Assembly (NCBI GenBank): GCA_037833965.1
Contig: AP031352.1
Coordinates: 30,692,501-30,756,500 of the forward strand
Source of the DNA: Marchantia polymorpha subsp. ruderalis
Lineage: Eukaryota > Streptophyta > Marchantiopsida > Marchantiales > Marchantiaceae
Direction: 5' to 3'
DNA length: 64,000 nucleotides
Shown piece after piece: positions 44,166 to 58,483 of this stretch. Numbering within the stretch: position 1 is the first letter of the stretch; every line of letters begins with the position of its first letter. The notes beneath the pieces are model-generated. The model was not told where the DNA came from. It saw only the letters and a list, made by a program, of their open reading frames with translations, and searched no databases. A program made the translations under genes and the position numbers.

Positions 44166-45110
44166 TTATACTGGCACAGCGGAGGCGTGGCTGTTCACCA
44201 TCTCCGCAGCCTTCTCAGCAGCGGCGTCTCGCTCAGCGTCCCGTTTCCATTTTATTCTGAGGACAAGAAAGCAGACGAGGACGAAGGCCCAGAATGCGAA
44301 GTAGGAGGTGAGAGTGCCGACTGAGGCCTCGTCGCGCCAGCCGACCACGGCGCTTAGGAGCTTCCATATTCCGTTTCCGTCGTGGTGGCAGCAGTGGAGC
44401 TTCCAGATGAGGTGCTCGTTGCCCGTGTACTCCTCGAACTCGTGCACCGAGCCTGAGAAGAGTCCGGCCGCAATGACGAGCAGCAGCACCGTGGATGCTC
44501 CGAGGAACCACCTGAATGCCACATGGTTGCCACCCTTGTACAGCAGAATGCCCACGGAGATGCCGCACATTGCTCCGGTGATGGCCGCCAGAGGGTACGC
44601 TGTGCCGGACCCTTCGAGTCCAATGCCTCCGAGGAAGATGACAGCCTCGACGCCCTCGCGGATGACGATGGTGAAAGGCATGAGGAAGAAGGCGTATTTG
44701 CTCTTCGTGCTCTGGAACTTGCCGAAATTCTCCACACTCTCGATGGTCACCTTCGTGAGCTTCTTCTCCCATTTGGCCCGCCAAGTGTCCACTCTGATCA
44801 AAGAGAACGCCATGATCGTGATGAGCACGACCGCCACGAGACTCAGAATGCCTTCCCACAGAGCTTCACTGCTATCCCAGGCATTCTTCGCCACCGTGTA
44901 GTACAACGACAGGAACACGGCGGCGGCCACCATCGACACTACCACTCCCACCACCACTCCCATCCACACCTGTTTCTGCATCTTCCACCGCATGGCTCGA
45001 TCTGGAACCACTTTGTTCAGCAGAGAGAGCATCACTGAGAGTATGATGGAAGCCTCCAATGTCTCTCGAAAGAGAATGAAGAACGCCGGCACACTGAACA
45101 CCTCCACCAT
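44166..45110 (-). CDS. FTR1-family high-affinity iron permease, copy 3
   Basis: 314 aa, single exon, start context AAGATGG. RETLE at 15-19 and REGVE at 151-155, seven hydrophobic segments, SVHEFEEYTGNE and HCCHHDGNGIWKLLSAVVGW before the last one. It is more diverged than copies 1 and 2 are from each other, mostly by conservative changes, with a longer Ala-rich tail ending ASAVPV. Iron permeation role is inferred from family; the two iron-binding motifs are intact. The same-strand arrangement with copies 1 and 2 points to local duplication. Confidence 0.92.
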   Translation of the reverse strand: MVEVFSVPAFFILFRETLEASIILSVMLSLLNKVVPDRAMRWKMQKQVWMGVVVGVVVSMVAAAVFLSLYYTVAKNAWDSSEALWEGILSLVAVVLITIMAFSLIRVDTWRAKWEKKLTKVTIESVENFGKFQSTKSKYAFFLMPFTIVIREGVEAVIFLGGIGLEGSGTAYPLAAITGAMCGISVGILLYKGGNHVAFRWFLGASTVLLLVIAAGLFSGSVHEFEEYTGNEHLIWKLHCCHHDGNGIWKLLSAVVGWRDEASVGTLTSYFAFWAFVLVCFLVLRIKWKRDAERDAAAEKAAEMVNSHASAVPV

Positions 45111-45297
45111 CTTGACTCACAACACTGAGACGTCGGCAAGACCCTTCGAGCTGGAACAGAACAGACCGAGCCCCTGCAACACGAAGGCGAGCGGATGTCG
45201 TAGTGCTCGGAGCAGACGAGCAAATCTCGGCTTCGCAAGCAATTCGAACGAGAGAAAATTCCTCGCACAGACCACGACTCCGGGCGCATCAGAGAGG

Positions 45298-45305
45298 TTT
45301 ATATA
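45298..45305 (-). promoter_or_regulatory. TATA box of permease copy 3
   Basis: TATATAAA on minus, 188 bp upstream of the ATG, a strong match in GC-rich surroundings, so transcription would start near 45270. Confidence 0.5.
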
Positions 45306-45399
45306 GCGGAGTCGAGCGTTCGAGAGACTGAGATGCTCGAGGCTCAAAAGTCCGGGATGCTGGAGACGAGGTGGCGATGCACAGAGAGCACCACATGAG

Positions 45400-48300
45400 C
45401 ACTACTAGATCGAAGCGCTCATCGAACCTCAAGTCTCCAGACTTGGCACGCTTGTGCGTGTGAGCCTTGGAGCCAATTTCTCTCGCGAGTCCCAACAGTC
45501 ATGGGACCGTAATTATTATGGCTTATGGAGGGGTGACTCCGGTAAAGGAGCAGTGGAGGACCCTGGGTTTTATAGGCGAGAAGCCTGGCAGCAGTACTGA
45601 GCTGCTGCTGTGTGCATGGACGTATGTTCCGGACGTACAGCAACCGATTGAAAACTCAGAGCAGATCGATCAACTCATCTCAGATCAGATCCGCTCAGTC
45701 AGCTCAGCCCAGTAGCTCGTTGCGGCTCCTGGATCGTGGGACGAGATCCAGTCAACAAGTCCACTGCTGCTGTTGACTGAACTTCACAGGATCAGTCCGA
45801 GGCTGTGAATGTGAACCTTTGCGAGGGAGCTGGGATCGCGATTCCGTGACGCCGTTCAGGATCGGCATCAGGATCTGGGTACAGCAGCAGAGACCTCGGA
45901 TCCTCTTGCGTGGAGCGGACAGCTGTACTGCAAGTGGCTCTCACGCTTACACTCTCGCTTTCGAGTGCTGCAAATGATGGATTAAGCAGTCCACTTAATT
46001 ATGAGTCAAACCCAGGAGAATTAAGCCCGTTCATATCAGCTCGGACGTACTGAGGAAGGTCCCTACAGGGCTGGACAATAGACCAATTAAAAAACTACTT
46101 CTGTATTATCTACATATTAAAGAAAGGCTTACAAGAAACCGTATTTTAATACTCGACAGTGGGAGGAAAGTTAGGGGAACTGTCCATGTACCATAATTTG
46201 TATAGTGAGGTAAACTCAGTAATAAACATCTAGGTAGAAATCCGAGTAACTCTGTATCATTTGGTTCGAAACTGCCATATCACACAGTGGCTTCATTGGC
46301 ACACATACACATGTTTTACGACAATGATTTGCTATTTCACAGTGATGCATTTTTATTTTAAACATATTCACAATATTAAAATAATCTCAGAAGGCTTAAA
46401 GTAATAACTCTGTTCCACTATCACGTTTATACCGATTTAGGCTTTAAATCAAAACTCTATTTATTTTGTAGGTCCATCAAAACCTTGTAAATTCTCAAAT
46501 TCCATCAAGACCTTGTAACCTGAACGCTTTTTTCTATCTAAAAATAAGGATGTGCATTTATCTTCAAGTGTATCTTACAATCACGATGTATGGAACAATT
46601 TTATGCTTTTAACGAGGTTGGCATAGTTCTTCAAGAATTACAAAATATACATGTCCATAAGCTTTTGCGACCCCACAATACATCTTAGATTACATTATAC
46701 CCTTACATTGTCTTAAGTTTTCAATATATCTTTCATATAATCATGTGGGTTACAGGATGCGCAGAATTACAAAATTCTGACAATCCATTCATCCTCTTGA
46801 ATTGGACCGTAAGGCTCCCGCTCTACGCCCGAGACGCGCTCAGAGAACAGGAAAAAATGTAATTAAGATCTTTGTAGACTCAATTTCTCACTTGCAAATC
46901 GTGTTCTTTCAAAGAAATATATTTTATTCATACTTATTACGAATTCTTATCCTTTCAAAAAAAAAGCTTAAAACCATATTTCACAAATATGTATTCTTGC
47001 TTGGTCCATAATCATCCCTGAACCCTTAGGGCGAATTTCGGGTTGAGCATAAGTGACTCTCTCTTTGGTCAAGAGCTGAAACCAGAAATATGACATTATG
47101 AAAAGGAAATATAAATTAGCTGTAACTGCTTATGCCCCAAAACTGGCCAGAGTGAGGTATAATATATACTAAACCATAGACACCTTACTCTTAATCAACA
47201 GTTGACAAAGTTTTGCAATCCACTTTGATAAAAATTGTTGAACAGCAAAGCTATTAAATTTGCCTGTATTTCGAACACGCCAGATATTATCCAACGCCAA
47301 TTGGAACTGTGGCTGGTTAACAATTACGTTTAAGTCTGAATTGTGCTCTGATTCGTAGATTCGTATGTGTAATCTCGTCTGCATGTTGTCACCGTATTTT
47401 TACTTCATACGTGACATCGTATGAGTAGAGTGTAGTCCTAAGCATGACCTGTACTTGTACAATGTTACAGTTATCGAGGATCGTGTAATGATTCCCACGT
47501 CACCTGCAGTAATGATTCCAGCTAAAGGTCCAGATTCCAGTCGTAGTCGTTAATCATTTCGCTTGATTTTCTGCATGAATGCGTACTCTTTATAAGAGCA
47601 TGGTTTGGACTCAAGAGAAGCAATAAATTCGGCAACATTTCATGGTCTGCAAATTCTCACATTTCAGTCAACATTTCACATCAATGTCGAAGAACTTGAT
47701 TTGTGTCGTCCATGCTGCTGATCAGATTTTGATAGACGAAGGAATCGGACTTTGCCTGGTTGGAAGTTCTCGTTCTGCAAAGCAAGATAATTGCATGAGG
47801 AGCCTAGTGAATGGGGTCTTGCAAATTTGGAGGATCTGCAGAATAAAAGGCTGCACTTAACGAGGGCCGTAGAAGGCTGTGGAGAGGAGGTGAGTGAGCA
47901 AGTGAGTGGGTTAGTTGACCGGCAGAGCTACTGGTTCGAGCCAAGTTGACTTGCTGTGGATTGAGACTCCATGACGACGGAGTTGGGACGAGTAGAGGCA
48001 CGGAACAGTTCGCTTTCCACGTGGTTGGTGAGGAGGTAAAATGCGAAGATGGGAATCTCGCCCTGACATCTCCTGCGCTGCGGAAGCCGACGGCGCTTTT
48101 GTGTTAACAGCTGACTGCCTCAGCATCTTTCCGAATTCCATTATCTGGAGCAACAATCAGAATGGTCACTCGAACAGCTCGGCATCTTGTTCTCAATATG
48201 TGAAAAAGTTCACGAGGGGCACTTCTCGTCTCGTCATCAACACTTCCTTGAATGCTTCAGGAGCTTTTTGTACACTGCTGTCTAATTCCATCTACGTGCA

Positions 48301-51300
48301 GAGTTTCAGATTGGGTGGAATAGTGCTCAATCTGAGCTACCCACGGAAATCGCATACGCGGGAAGTTTTGAGAATTGCTCCGTAACATTGTTTCTTACAA
48401 TTGCCTTTGAGCTTGCAGCTACGTAGGGACGTCTTAATTGAATTTAGTATTAGCTTTACAATTAGAATAGGTAAATATCCCCTTCCTCATCGTAACTGTA
48501 ACTTGAACTCTGTCTATTGAGGTTCGGAGTTTTATCATACAGCAATAGTTCCCGTTGTTCTTCCTCTAGAAAGTCGTAAACTGTGATGCAGTCAGTTCGT
48601 TCATTAGACAATGTTTTACGTTGATCTGTCGTGGATTTCTAGGCACAGAACGCCTAATCTGATTCTGTGGATCAATGATTTTTCATCGTTGGGCCTATTG
48701 TCTCGAAATTATCAAAAGCTTCTTGTATCTGTCAGGCCATCCAGGAATGAAGATTTGCGGAAATAGCTCCGTGAACTCAATGTGTTGCAAGCTCGAACGC
48801 AATCATGTTGCCATGATGGAACAACAAGAGTACGAAAGATCTGTCAATGTCAACTCATTCAGATCTTTTGTCGAGAAGAGTTGATGTCATGTGCCGTGCA
48901 GCACAACCAAGTACTCCTCGATTTGCTACAAGCATGGTCAAACACCAAAGTCCTGCAGTTTTGTCACTAATCGAGACTGTACAGATAATGACGGTGGTCA
49001 GTAAATTTCGAAGCTTGAGAAGGCAGCCAAGTATGAAACAGGTTACACACTTTTATCATCAGATTCCTTCGGTTGTCTATATTGCAGAAGAGGTGGTGAC
49101 TGAAATGTTGAATTCGCCTCCTGTAACAGGTCACAAATCTTGAAAGTAAGTCATATACAAGATGACACTTTATCTTAACCAGCGACAGTTACAAAGTCCT
49201 GTCTAAACATGAAAAAGTTAACCGGATCGTGTTCCACTCAGAATACACATAAACTATGTTATTGCTTTGGCTTTGGTATGATGAAGCAAATCACTTAAAA
49301 TAATTATATCGGATCCAATGTTTCTGGTTCACTGCTATGAGAGTATCAAAGGTAAGTCTCGACATTTTTAAGCAACTTACATGCAGCGAGACTGTGTGCA
49401 GATATGAGAAGTTTTAGATTCTTTTGATGGGAGAGAGTCGGAATTTGATTTGAGTAATCAAATTGTCACCTTTAAGCTTTGATCTCTATCATTTAGCCTG
49501 GCTCTCGTATCAGTCGGAACTTCTCTAGTATGATGGAATTAACTTACGATGTGCACTCCAACAATTCACGGAGATCACAAGACCGTGGTCAGTTCTGCCT
49601 TGAGTTCTTGTTTTGATCACAGGACAGTACAGATATGACCGGCTAACCATTTGTTCTGCAATATAACTCTTATTTTTCTCCGCATTGTTCTGGGTCTTGA
49701 GCACATTGTAGGCATTACGAGACTTGAAAAATGTTATGTTTTGGCCACCAGGATTACGAAGCCTTCATCAGTCTGTCTGTCATTCTTGGTCAACGGAAAT
49801 GCACATAGCAGGAGTTGCAGAAGCTGGAGATTATGTTCTACTATTGGAAGATTATGTGTTGGTCCCAGCCTTCATTCACTCGTTCCCGACATTTGGACCC
49901 TCTAATTCCACCAACAAACTGATTATGGATCCAAAAGTGAAACCAGCAGCTTGGGCCAAGGCCACATGCTAGTAATCTTAAAGTAGCTAATCATCATGCA
50001 AGTGTACATAAAGGAGCTCTGAAAGTTGTTCAGGTACAAAGAAATTTGGAAGGAAAAGAAGTGGGAATCAGATTTTATGCATCCAACAGTATATCGATAA
50101 TAGAGTAGACTTAAAATCAAAACAGCGATTCAATCAAAGATATATCGTTTACATGAATGATCAGGAAAGAAAGTAAGTTGTAACGTCTAGCTGCATATTT
50201 TTCACCTCCATGCAGCAAACGAGCAGGTGCAACAGGCGCTCTTTGGATTCTGTTCATTAGCATCAACTTAATCTGATATTATTCGTACTAAATCTGGAGA
50301 GCTTTTCTGCGGTATGTGCCTATGCCATGCTACTTTTGTCTTAGCTGTGATGATGTTCATGACTTCTAACAAATATATTGCACACCATTGAAATCACGTC
50401 CTTGAAAGACTGGAAGAGAGATCTTATTCTTATACTAGACGTGAAGGCCACTTGGTAGAATATTTGATCTAGTTATATGATGGTAATCAAACAACGAGAA
50501 GATCAAAAGTGAGACATTCATGTCGAAATATCTTCAAATGTGCGCTTGAAATCTTCCAATCAATCTACTTCTTACTGAAAACATGCGAAATAATAGAATC
50601 TCCACAGATGTAGAAGTTCATACACTACGCAGATAGTTGATGGATAACTGCAGGATTTCAAATTTGTGAAATTTTGCACCAGATCCTGATTCGAAATTTT
50701 GTGAAATTTTGTTACTTGAGGCTTCTATCCCGTTTCGTTACATATGCCTTTTACCAGAATCCCAATTCATCATGAGGATACTGACTTGCCAATTCGCTTT
50801 CCTGCATTCCAACATGGCACTGTGTACCTGCCTACCACCTTTTGTAAAAGAGAGACTAGTACCAGCAATTGGGAAGGGGCTTCTTGTGAACTTCCTCTTT
50901 TGTTTCAGTCGTTTGATGTTTACAGTGTGTATAAGACACATTATCTTGGCAGCACAAGATACTGTGTTTCCTCATAAATCACTGTCCACCTGCGCAGTGA
51001 GTAAATAAAACTCACTTCGTTCTGGACCTGAACTCATCTTTAGCTCTTCTATGGGCACTATGCCTACCTGATCATCCTAACTCAAACTCATGCAGTCAAG
51101 ATGCTTCTTAAGTACTGTGCTGGATTCTCTTCGGGTACTTGTGATTTCATTTGCAGTACCATAAAGTTGCTCATTGTACTGCATATCAAACTTTAAACTC
51201 TAAACTCGAGAGAACCAGCAATTTCTCGTGTCGGCAGCTCTTGCGAGTGTCACGTTCGAGGCATACCGTCCAATGCCAAACTATGGTCAGATGGATTCAA

Positions 51301-54300
51301 GACATTACGCAGTCAATGGTGGCTACATTTTCATCTTTTCAAATCCTCGTCTTTCACTGCGGATAGCTGACTGGCTCTGATTCATCTGATCGCCTTCAAA
51401 GGAAGTAACGAGTTCTCCTTACAACAACTTCTGCAAATTCTCTACGTTGCTACTGTTAGCGATCAAGCAAAGGTCTGAACTATTACTTGTCGAAACCGTT
51501 CTCATATCCTGTAAGTCGGTAAAGATTGGGTAAGAAACACAATGGTCAATGTATTAGTTTCTGTTTTGGATATGCCCTTCCCTTCCATCACATTATCCGA
51601 ACTTTTCCCATCATGAGGCTTGTCACACTGCCACTTTTATCCTATAAAGGTCCTTATAGGGTCGGTGATTTTTTTGTTGAGAGTAGTGAAGGCTAGTACT
51701 GACAGTGTCTCCACTGTAGGCTAGTATAGGCTTTTTTCTTTGTTGGTGGCGTTTGGCTGGTTAGTGTCGGTGGCCTCTCTGGAGTGAGTTTGGTCTTGTG
51801 ATTTCTGGAAGCGAAATTAACACCGCAGATTTTTTCTCGCATGCAACCTGACCGCCTTTCTGCGAACAGCTTTGGGTGCAGTGGATCTAATATCCAGTTG
51901 GCCTGCTCATCCATCCGTTGTCGCTTCATGTCCAAAACTTGTGGCGAAACGGTGTGCGGGATATATAGAAGAGATCTGCAGCACTAACATGATGCTGAGT
52001 GCAGATAAGACGGGGTGCATTCTCATTAAAATATTCCAAAAATTTATCTTCAAAACAGACTGCTCAAGAAGTCTTCTTTATGCTTAATACATTTTGCTGT
52101 TCAAACACTGCAACAACGAGAGGAATTTCGAATTTCGCTTGCTGGTGCCAACATAGATATCGTGTAGTATTAACGCTAAGCTAGAACCGATCATTCTTTA
52201 CATTCCTTATACCTAACGCTTGAACACGGTACACACACTTTCGTCTCGAGAGATTGGTAATACAGCTCAGAGAAGGCTAGTTCCAGCTGAGAGTGAACCA
52301 GGATTGATTTCTGAACATACAGTGGTGCTAAAATTACGCTCTTAAAATACTTTGCAAAACTTTGAATGTTTATCCAAAATTCATTCTTTTTAGCTTCTTC
52401 GGGATAGTGTGCACCACCACTGACTATCATCAGCAAGAACACTCAGAACCAGCCATGCCAATGATTAGTTGGTGAGAACCAATAGACCAAGCAAATACCT
52501 TTCATTGCTTCCTAAACACTGATGTCGTAAGATGTGATCAAATCAATACCGCAAGCTGACATTTACGTACGAACAAGAAGAAATGAGCAATCTTTGGTTT
52601 CGACGAGACGCAATGTGCGGTGCATTTCAACCTCGAAGATCTTCACTCAAGCTTTCACAGATTCTTGCTGTGTTGCGTGATACAATCTCAACAGAAAGCT
52701 GTTGCAGTCACTCTTCTTGGAGCATATACCCAAGCTATGACAACTTGCGCCTGATAGCTACCTTTTGCATCCGGATAAGAGGTTATGGTAGTTCAATTTC
52801 TTTTTTCAATATTCTTCTTCTGGCTTTTCGGCGTCCATAGACCAATGCTGTTCTACGATGATCTGAGAAACTGCAGTCATGGATACGTTGACAATTTCTT
52901 GCTTACGTGGGCGTTAGAGGCATAAGCAGCTCCATCAGAGACATGAACGAGTCCAGTAAGGGTCTGTTGTTGACAAACTGCACAGAAGCTCTAATCATTA
53001 TAGTAATCTTATGAGATAGAGTGGACAGTCTGGACTGCATTACCTGTTGTGGGCAAAGCACATCAATAAATCATGAATAGTAAATCGACCCAGAGCAGTG
53101 CTCACGACAAGTCAACGAGTCAAAGACGCGCACGTGAACACGTTGATGTGCTACTTGGTCACAAACTGATTTTGATACATGTGCAATATCGAGGTCATGA
53201 GATACACGTGCATGCGAAATCTGAGCCTCCTCATGAGAAATCCGTGCCGGTGCTGATCTGAATGGCGAAGCACTTTCAGAACACAATTGTTTGGCACTCG
53301 TGGATAGTTTCTTCAATTCTGTTTGATTGTTGCTTGTTTTACATATGGAGACATCAAAGGCATGGTTCCTCTTCATTTGCAGGAGCAACGATTGTCACCG
53401 AGTTCAGGCTTGGCATTTACCTTTCTTCAGCGGTGCCCAGCCTTAATTTTCTATCAGCCGCAGTTCCACGTTGAATTACAAGCAAACATGTTCATCTCAT
53501 GCCCCTGAGTTGCAGATATCTGTTAGTATCTCTGCGAGCTTCAACTGTTTTCCGATGTTCAATGTACTCAGGAAATGCACAGCCGAGCTCCCCCACATTC
53601 ACACTTCATTGGACTCTGCTATCTTTCATAATGGTGTGGATGCTACTTCGCTCCACGATCTTACATTGACAGTTGGAGACTGGACTATGTATTGTTTCTA
53701 TATAATGAACATAGAAGTAAAGATGTAGCCAGAATATTTACACTGCTACATCAATCCTACATTCTTATAGGTTTTCATTAATACATGGGTTCAGGCTGAT
53801 TTTTAGAAGTATCATGAGATTTTCTAACGATGTTTATTGGATCATACGTACAAAAGCCTTCTGTAACTGTCTCATGTCCTCTCCTACTCGAGATCTTCGA
53901 TACCCCAGCACCGTTCTCAGTAGCTGAGGAAGGGTCTGTCATCTCAATGTCTATACACCTCATGTCAATCCTTTCGGTCAGTTGACACCAGCTAGAGCTC
54001 GTCCTGGGTTAGCTTTCCTGTGAAGATCGAGGTTGCTATATATGAAGGGCACCTGGGCTGTGAACCGAGTGATGACGCGCACATTTTGAATAACCGAGGC
54101 TGCGAAGCCTTGAGGTCTCTTGTACAACACGAACTCCATTCGTGGCCTACATATCAGTCTTTCGCGATGTAGGGTCCAATAGAACTACGAGTGTCCACTT
54201 CTGGTTTCTGCTTCTTTCACTTGCGCTGTAATCATGCTTTCGGTTGCAAAAGCCAACAAGCGTATTCGCGAGGCATATCTTCGTGAAAATGTCTTCTACA

Positions 54301-57300
54301 TAGTCTCAAAATCATGAATAGCAGCCGCTACGGGTACGGGCAGACTAGCCCCGGAGTTGTGGCTGGAGAGGCGGTCAACATTGTAATCACATATATATAA
54401 AAAATTTAAGCAATATAAGCATATAAAAAACATATATATAAGCATGGATTTCTTCTTCTTCTGTTCTGAGAAAGCCTAAGGAGATACTTCGTGGATTTGT
54501 GGAGATACTTCGTCGAGGGTTTTCACTCAGTACACTCCGCCATTGCATGCTCACTTCTGCACTTTCTCATACTCACAGAAAATTTTCCGTCTTCAAGTCC
54601 TCTAATAATATAAGTGTATCTTTGAGAAGAAACAAGATTAAATGAAACTTTAACTTCAGGTTTCTGACGTGACAGTGTCCCTATTTATCAGACTTCCCAC
54701 CAGCTAGGAGTTTCGATTTGGTGCTTTCACTCTTGTTAATCCTGGTCATCGGCCATATGCTGTTGGTGCCTTTATATTTAAGTCTCGACTTGCTTTTTAC
54801 TTCGGACAGAAGCTACTCCAGTCCGTTGTCGGGACGAGCAATCGGAGTTCGTCTCTCACTCCATTTCTTCTCTCGTCCATCCCGCCTTGCCTGAAATTAA
54901 GTTGTCTTCGACACCTTCTACTCGATATTGAGTTGAGAATAAAAAGTTGCTGGTTTAGTTCATAGCTACTGCTTCCTGTACAAAGATGAGTTCGTTTCAT
55001 CCACTCTAACCATTAAAACTTCAGCCACCACAACCTTCATGTCATAAAGATTTAATTAGAGGCAAAACCACTTTCAGGTTCAAACAATTGTAGTCCATGC
55101 ACATGCCAATTTTCACATGATTGTCCTCTCAAAGTCTCAATTTGGAAAATAAGCTGTATAGCATTCAGAGTTTACCTCTAAACCATGATCTGAAGTATCG
55201 TGATGGCACTACCAATCCCAACAGCACTAAATGCAACATTACTTTCAACTAATGTTAAGTATTGAAAAACAATGTCATGGTTGCTATAATTAGCTAACTC
55301 ATGGCTAGACTAGACGAGTTAGACTGAGTTTGTGCTAGACTCATGACTGTAAAGACTAAGCCTCTCCTGTGAATGATGAGTCTGTTTACTCTCTCTATTG
55401 ACACTCATGAACTTGAATTTTATTGAGACTCCATCTTCTTAACTTGTATTGAAGCTGAGTTGTGAACGTATTCAAATCATGGAAAAAATGGTAAAAACTG
55501 AAGTCTATTTTCAATAGATTGTAAGAAAGCGATCAGTCAGATCAGGAAACAGGAGATGAGTAATTTTATTTTTTTCCATCAGGCTTTCAAACTTAGATTG
55601 AGTGCTACAAATCCATTAATAGTCTTTTGTTTGCAATCCATGACTGTTTAAACATCATGTTTGCTTCTTATTCTAACTCTAACCTTTCAAGGTTTGTTAG
55701 AGCTTTTTAGTGGCAATCATTGCTTGCTTCAGGTAAAGGACTCATAAAATGAGAGAAGGTCAAGGATAAATCTTATGAAACTTGTTGAAATTGCCTTTCG
55801 ATTTCTAACCTCGGTTGGCAGAGAGCTCAATAATAATCTAGCTGAACTGACCACGAATGCCTTTGAGACAACAAGCCTTGTAGCCGTTACACCTGACGAT
55901 GCATCTTTGCTGATCCAATGCAAGAATGAAAAATGGATATATCGATCAGATCAGCAAAAATATCATATTGTGATTATTTCAACAATATAATTTAGCTCCT
56001 CTGTCTCTCTCTCCTTCCTGAAATGCCTTCTCTTTCGAACGTTAGATTTAACCACTCGCGACAAGTATCGGACAAGTCTCCCTCTCATTTCATTCAACTT
56101 CATAACAAATAGCATCATCTCCTTCTCCACTTAATTTACAGAGGTGATTGCTTCTTCGCTAGTTTTTGATGGCGTCACCTAAGACCTTGATGTCTATGTG
56201 GTAGACCCTTCAGATAGCACATTAGTTTTCTGATTTTTTCCTTTTGCTTTCATGGCTTCTTAAATTCCTTTACCGTCAAACATTTGGACAATATGCTTTT
56301 ATTGAATTATTTTGTTCAAACATAGATACTCCAAGTTTCTAAATAACATGTTGAAGGATGTATCATTTCTTATCCGCATATTTAGCGTTTGCTTGATTGA
56401 TTCTTATGATTTGTGTTGAGTTCCCATTTGTACTTTGTCCGTTGATTACATCCACAGATTTATTATTCTTAAGCTACTTCTGATGTATCCAATGTGGTAT
56501 CCAGTGTCACATAACATCTAAACTAAAGATTGTGTATAAAGCCTTGATTTTCCAAATGACTTTCCAAAACTTTCTCTAGTCTTTATATGTAACTACTACA
56601 AGCCTAGTGGCCTGTGAGTCCTCACTCTTAATAGTCTCTATTCAACATGCCGAAGAATTTTAAAATGGATTAACATTCACAAACCAGTCACAACTTGAGT
56701 AACTCCATTAACAATCAATGTAATCTTGAACTGATATTTTTGTTCCTTCAAAAGCTCACAAGCACAATCCGCGATAATCATTGGGCAGAGAAACGATTAT
56801 GGTGGAGCCAGACTCACAATGAGTTTCAAAAAGCCCATGCTCTTATAGCTTTCAATGCTTCACAATAGCCACACTCTATCACATCCAAAGCTGAGTGTAG
56901 ACATCTTCATCGGAGGTTCGATAAAAGCCTCTAATAGGAAATTGCACTTAGAAATTTGTGTTCTGGTGGCTTGCCTGACGCAAATTCTTGCACTTTCAGG
57001 GTTCTGTGTCCTCAAAGAATTTCAGGAGAAGGAATCAAATGGTTACAAGAATCAAATGAATAAGTTGAACTCGATACTCATTTTTCAAGTTTGACTTTAA
57101 AACCTTATTCTGAGTTGCTTTGTTGCAAAACAATTTTTAGAATCACAAGAATTTACAAGATGGTGTACAAGGATCTTCCAACGGAATAAATTGCTGAATA
57201 GTAGGAATTTGACTACATTTGACGTGGTTAGATGATGGGATTAGAATGAAACTGCGAATATATCAACAACCTTGGCTCGCTGAAAGAGACATCGCGACGT

Positions 57301-58483
57301 GTGAAAGTCAAATACACGCCAAACCTTCCGACCCACACATATGTCACGAACAGTAGTTGGTTGGTAAGGGAGACGATATCCTACGAAAAGGCTTACGTTC
57401 AGTGTTTGGGGGCATTGGGCCCAATCTGCCAAATTTGCTTCCACTCGGTATCTGAGATCAGCAGTCAATTTACAGATTCGACTGTCATAGGAGGCGAGTA
57501 CTGGCTAAGAACGTTTCGTTTCTTTTCCAAACTTCTATATCTGTTTTTCATGTTCCTCTTTTTGTTATAGAAATGTTCTTCCTCTGATCCTACTTGAGTT
57601 ACATCTATACAACTCGCACCCTACGTCTCGTTACTTACATTCTCATACGATTTCTGCTGCCTCAAGGTAAAATTTCATCAAACAGTGAGAGTCCAGTTGC
57701 AAGAAAAGCTCAGTGAAGGAACCAATACCATATATGGATATCACGAACAGAAATTGAAATATGTCATACGTCGGAACAGACAGTCAGATATGTGCTTTCT
57801 CGTAACCAACATATACGGACGCACTCTTCACGTCGCTGAGCTCGTGCAACATGTACCCCATTATGAGCAGTGAGCAGATCGTTCGCATCTGAGCGGCGTG
57901 AAAGCTGACAAGCGTTCCGGCATTCGAGGTGATAACCATGAAAGAACTCAAGCACATACATACACTCAAGAATTCAAAATCAACCCATAGCTCAGCAGAC
58001 TCATGACATGCTCCATAATCAGGAAGAGTGTGCGATTGTAAGAGTCAATCCGTACTTTAAGATTCAAACGCTGGTGAAGGATTTATGCTTCACAACTCGA
58101 GGCAGGCTGTTCCGACTACGTACTTATTTCCAGCACTATGAACATGGATAGTTATTGATAATGGCCAGACCGTACCATTTATCATCCTAGCGCATAACGC
58201 TGGCTAACCTTGTGGTTCCATGAAGAGGACCAACATGATCGGCGAGGGTACGAGGAGGAAGAGCACAAAGCTGAAAAGAGCATAGGGAGGAGTATTAAGA
58301 TCGTACAAACAAATCAAAACAATGTCCTAACTCAACCGAGAGCCCAGCAGCGCAAATCACCATCACTTTGCACGGCTTCAATATTGAGCACGGTGAGGAC
58401 ATTAAGGAAATACACAGGCCGCCACGGCTTCCAGTTCACGGCAGCTCCGTCGGTCAGGCCCGATCAGATCATACCATTGACTG
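45400..58483. other. Long stretch without a supported gene
   Basis: Composition is moderate, with frames up to 114 codons. Some read like protein (48847-49143 +; 49724-49972 +; 50744-50977 +; 53323-53508 +; 55775-55990 +), but none has a domain that I recognise and I could not build a convincing spliced model linking them. It may hold an intron-rich gene of an unfamiliar family, a noncoding RNA or decayed repeats. Transcript data would be needed to tell. Confidence 0.35.

Noticed and set aside
45400..58483. Possible multi-exon gene built from short plus-strand frames
   Set aside because: Frames do not join with credible splice sites by eye and no domain is recognisable, so no gene model is given.
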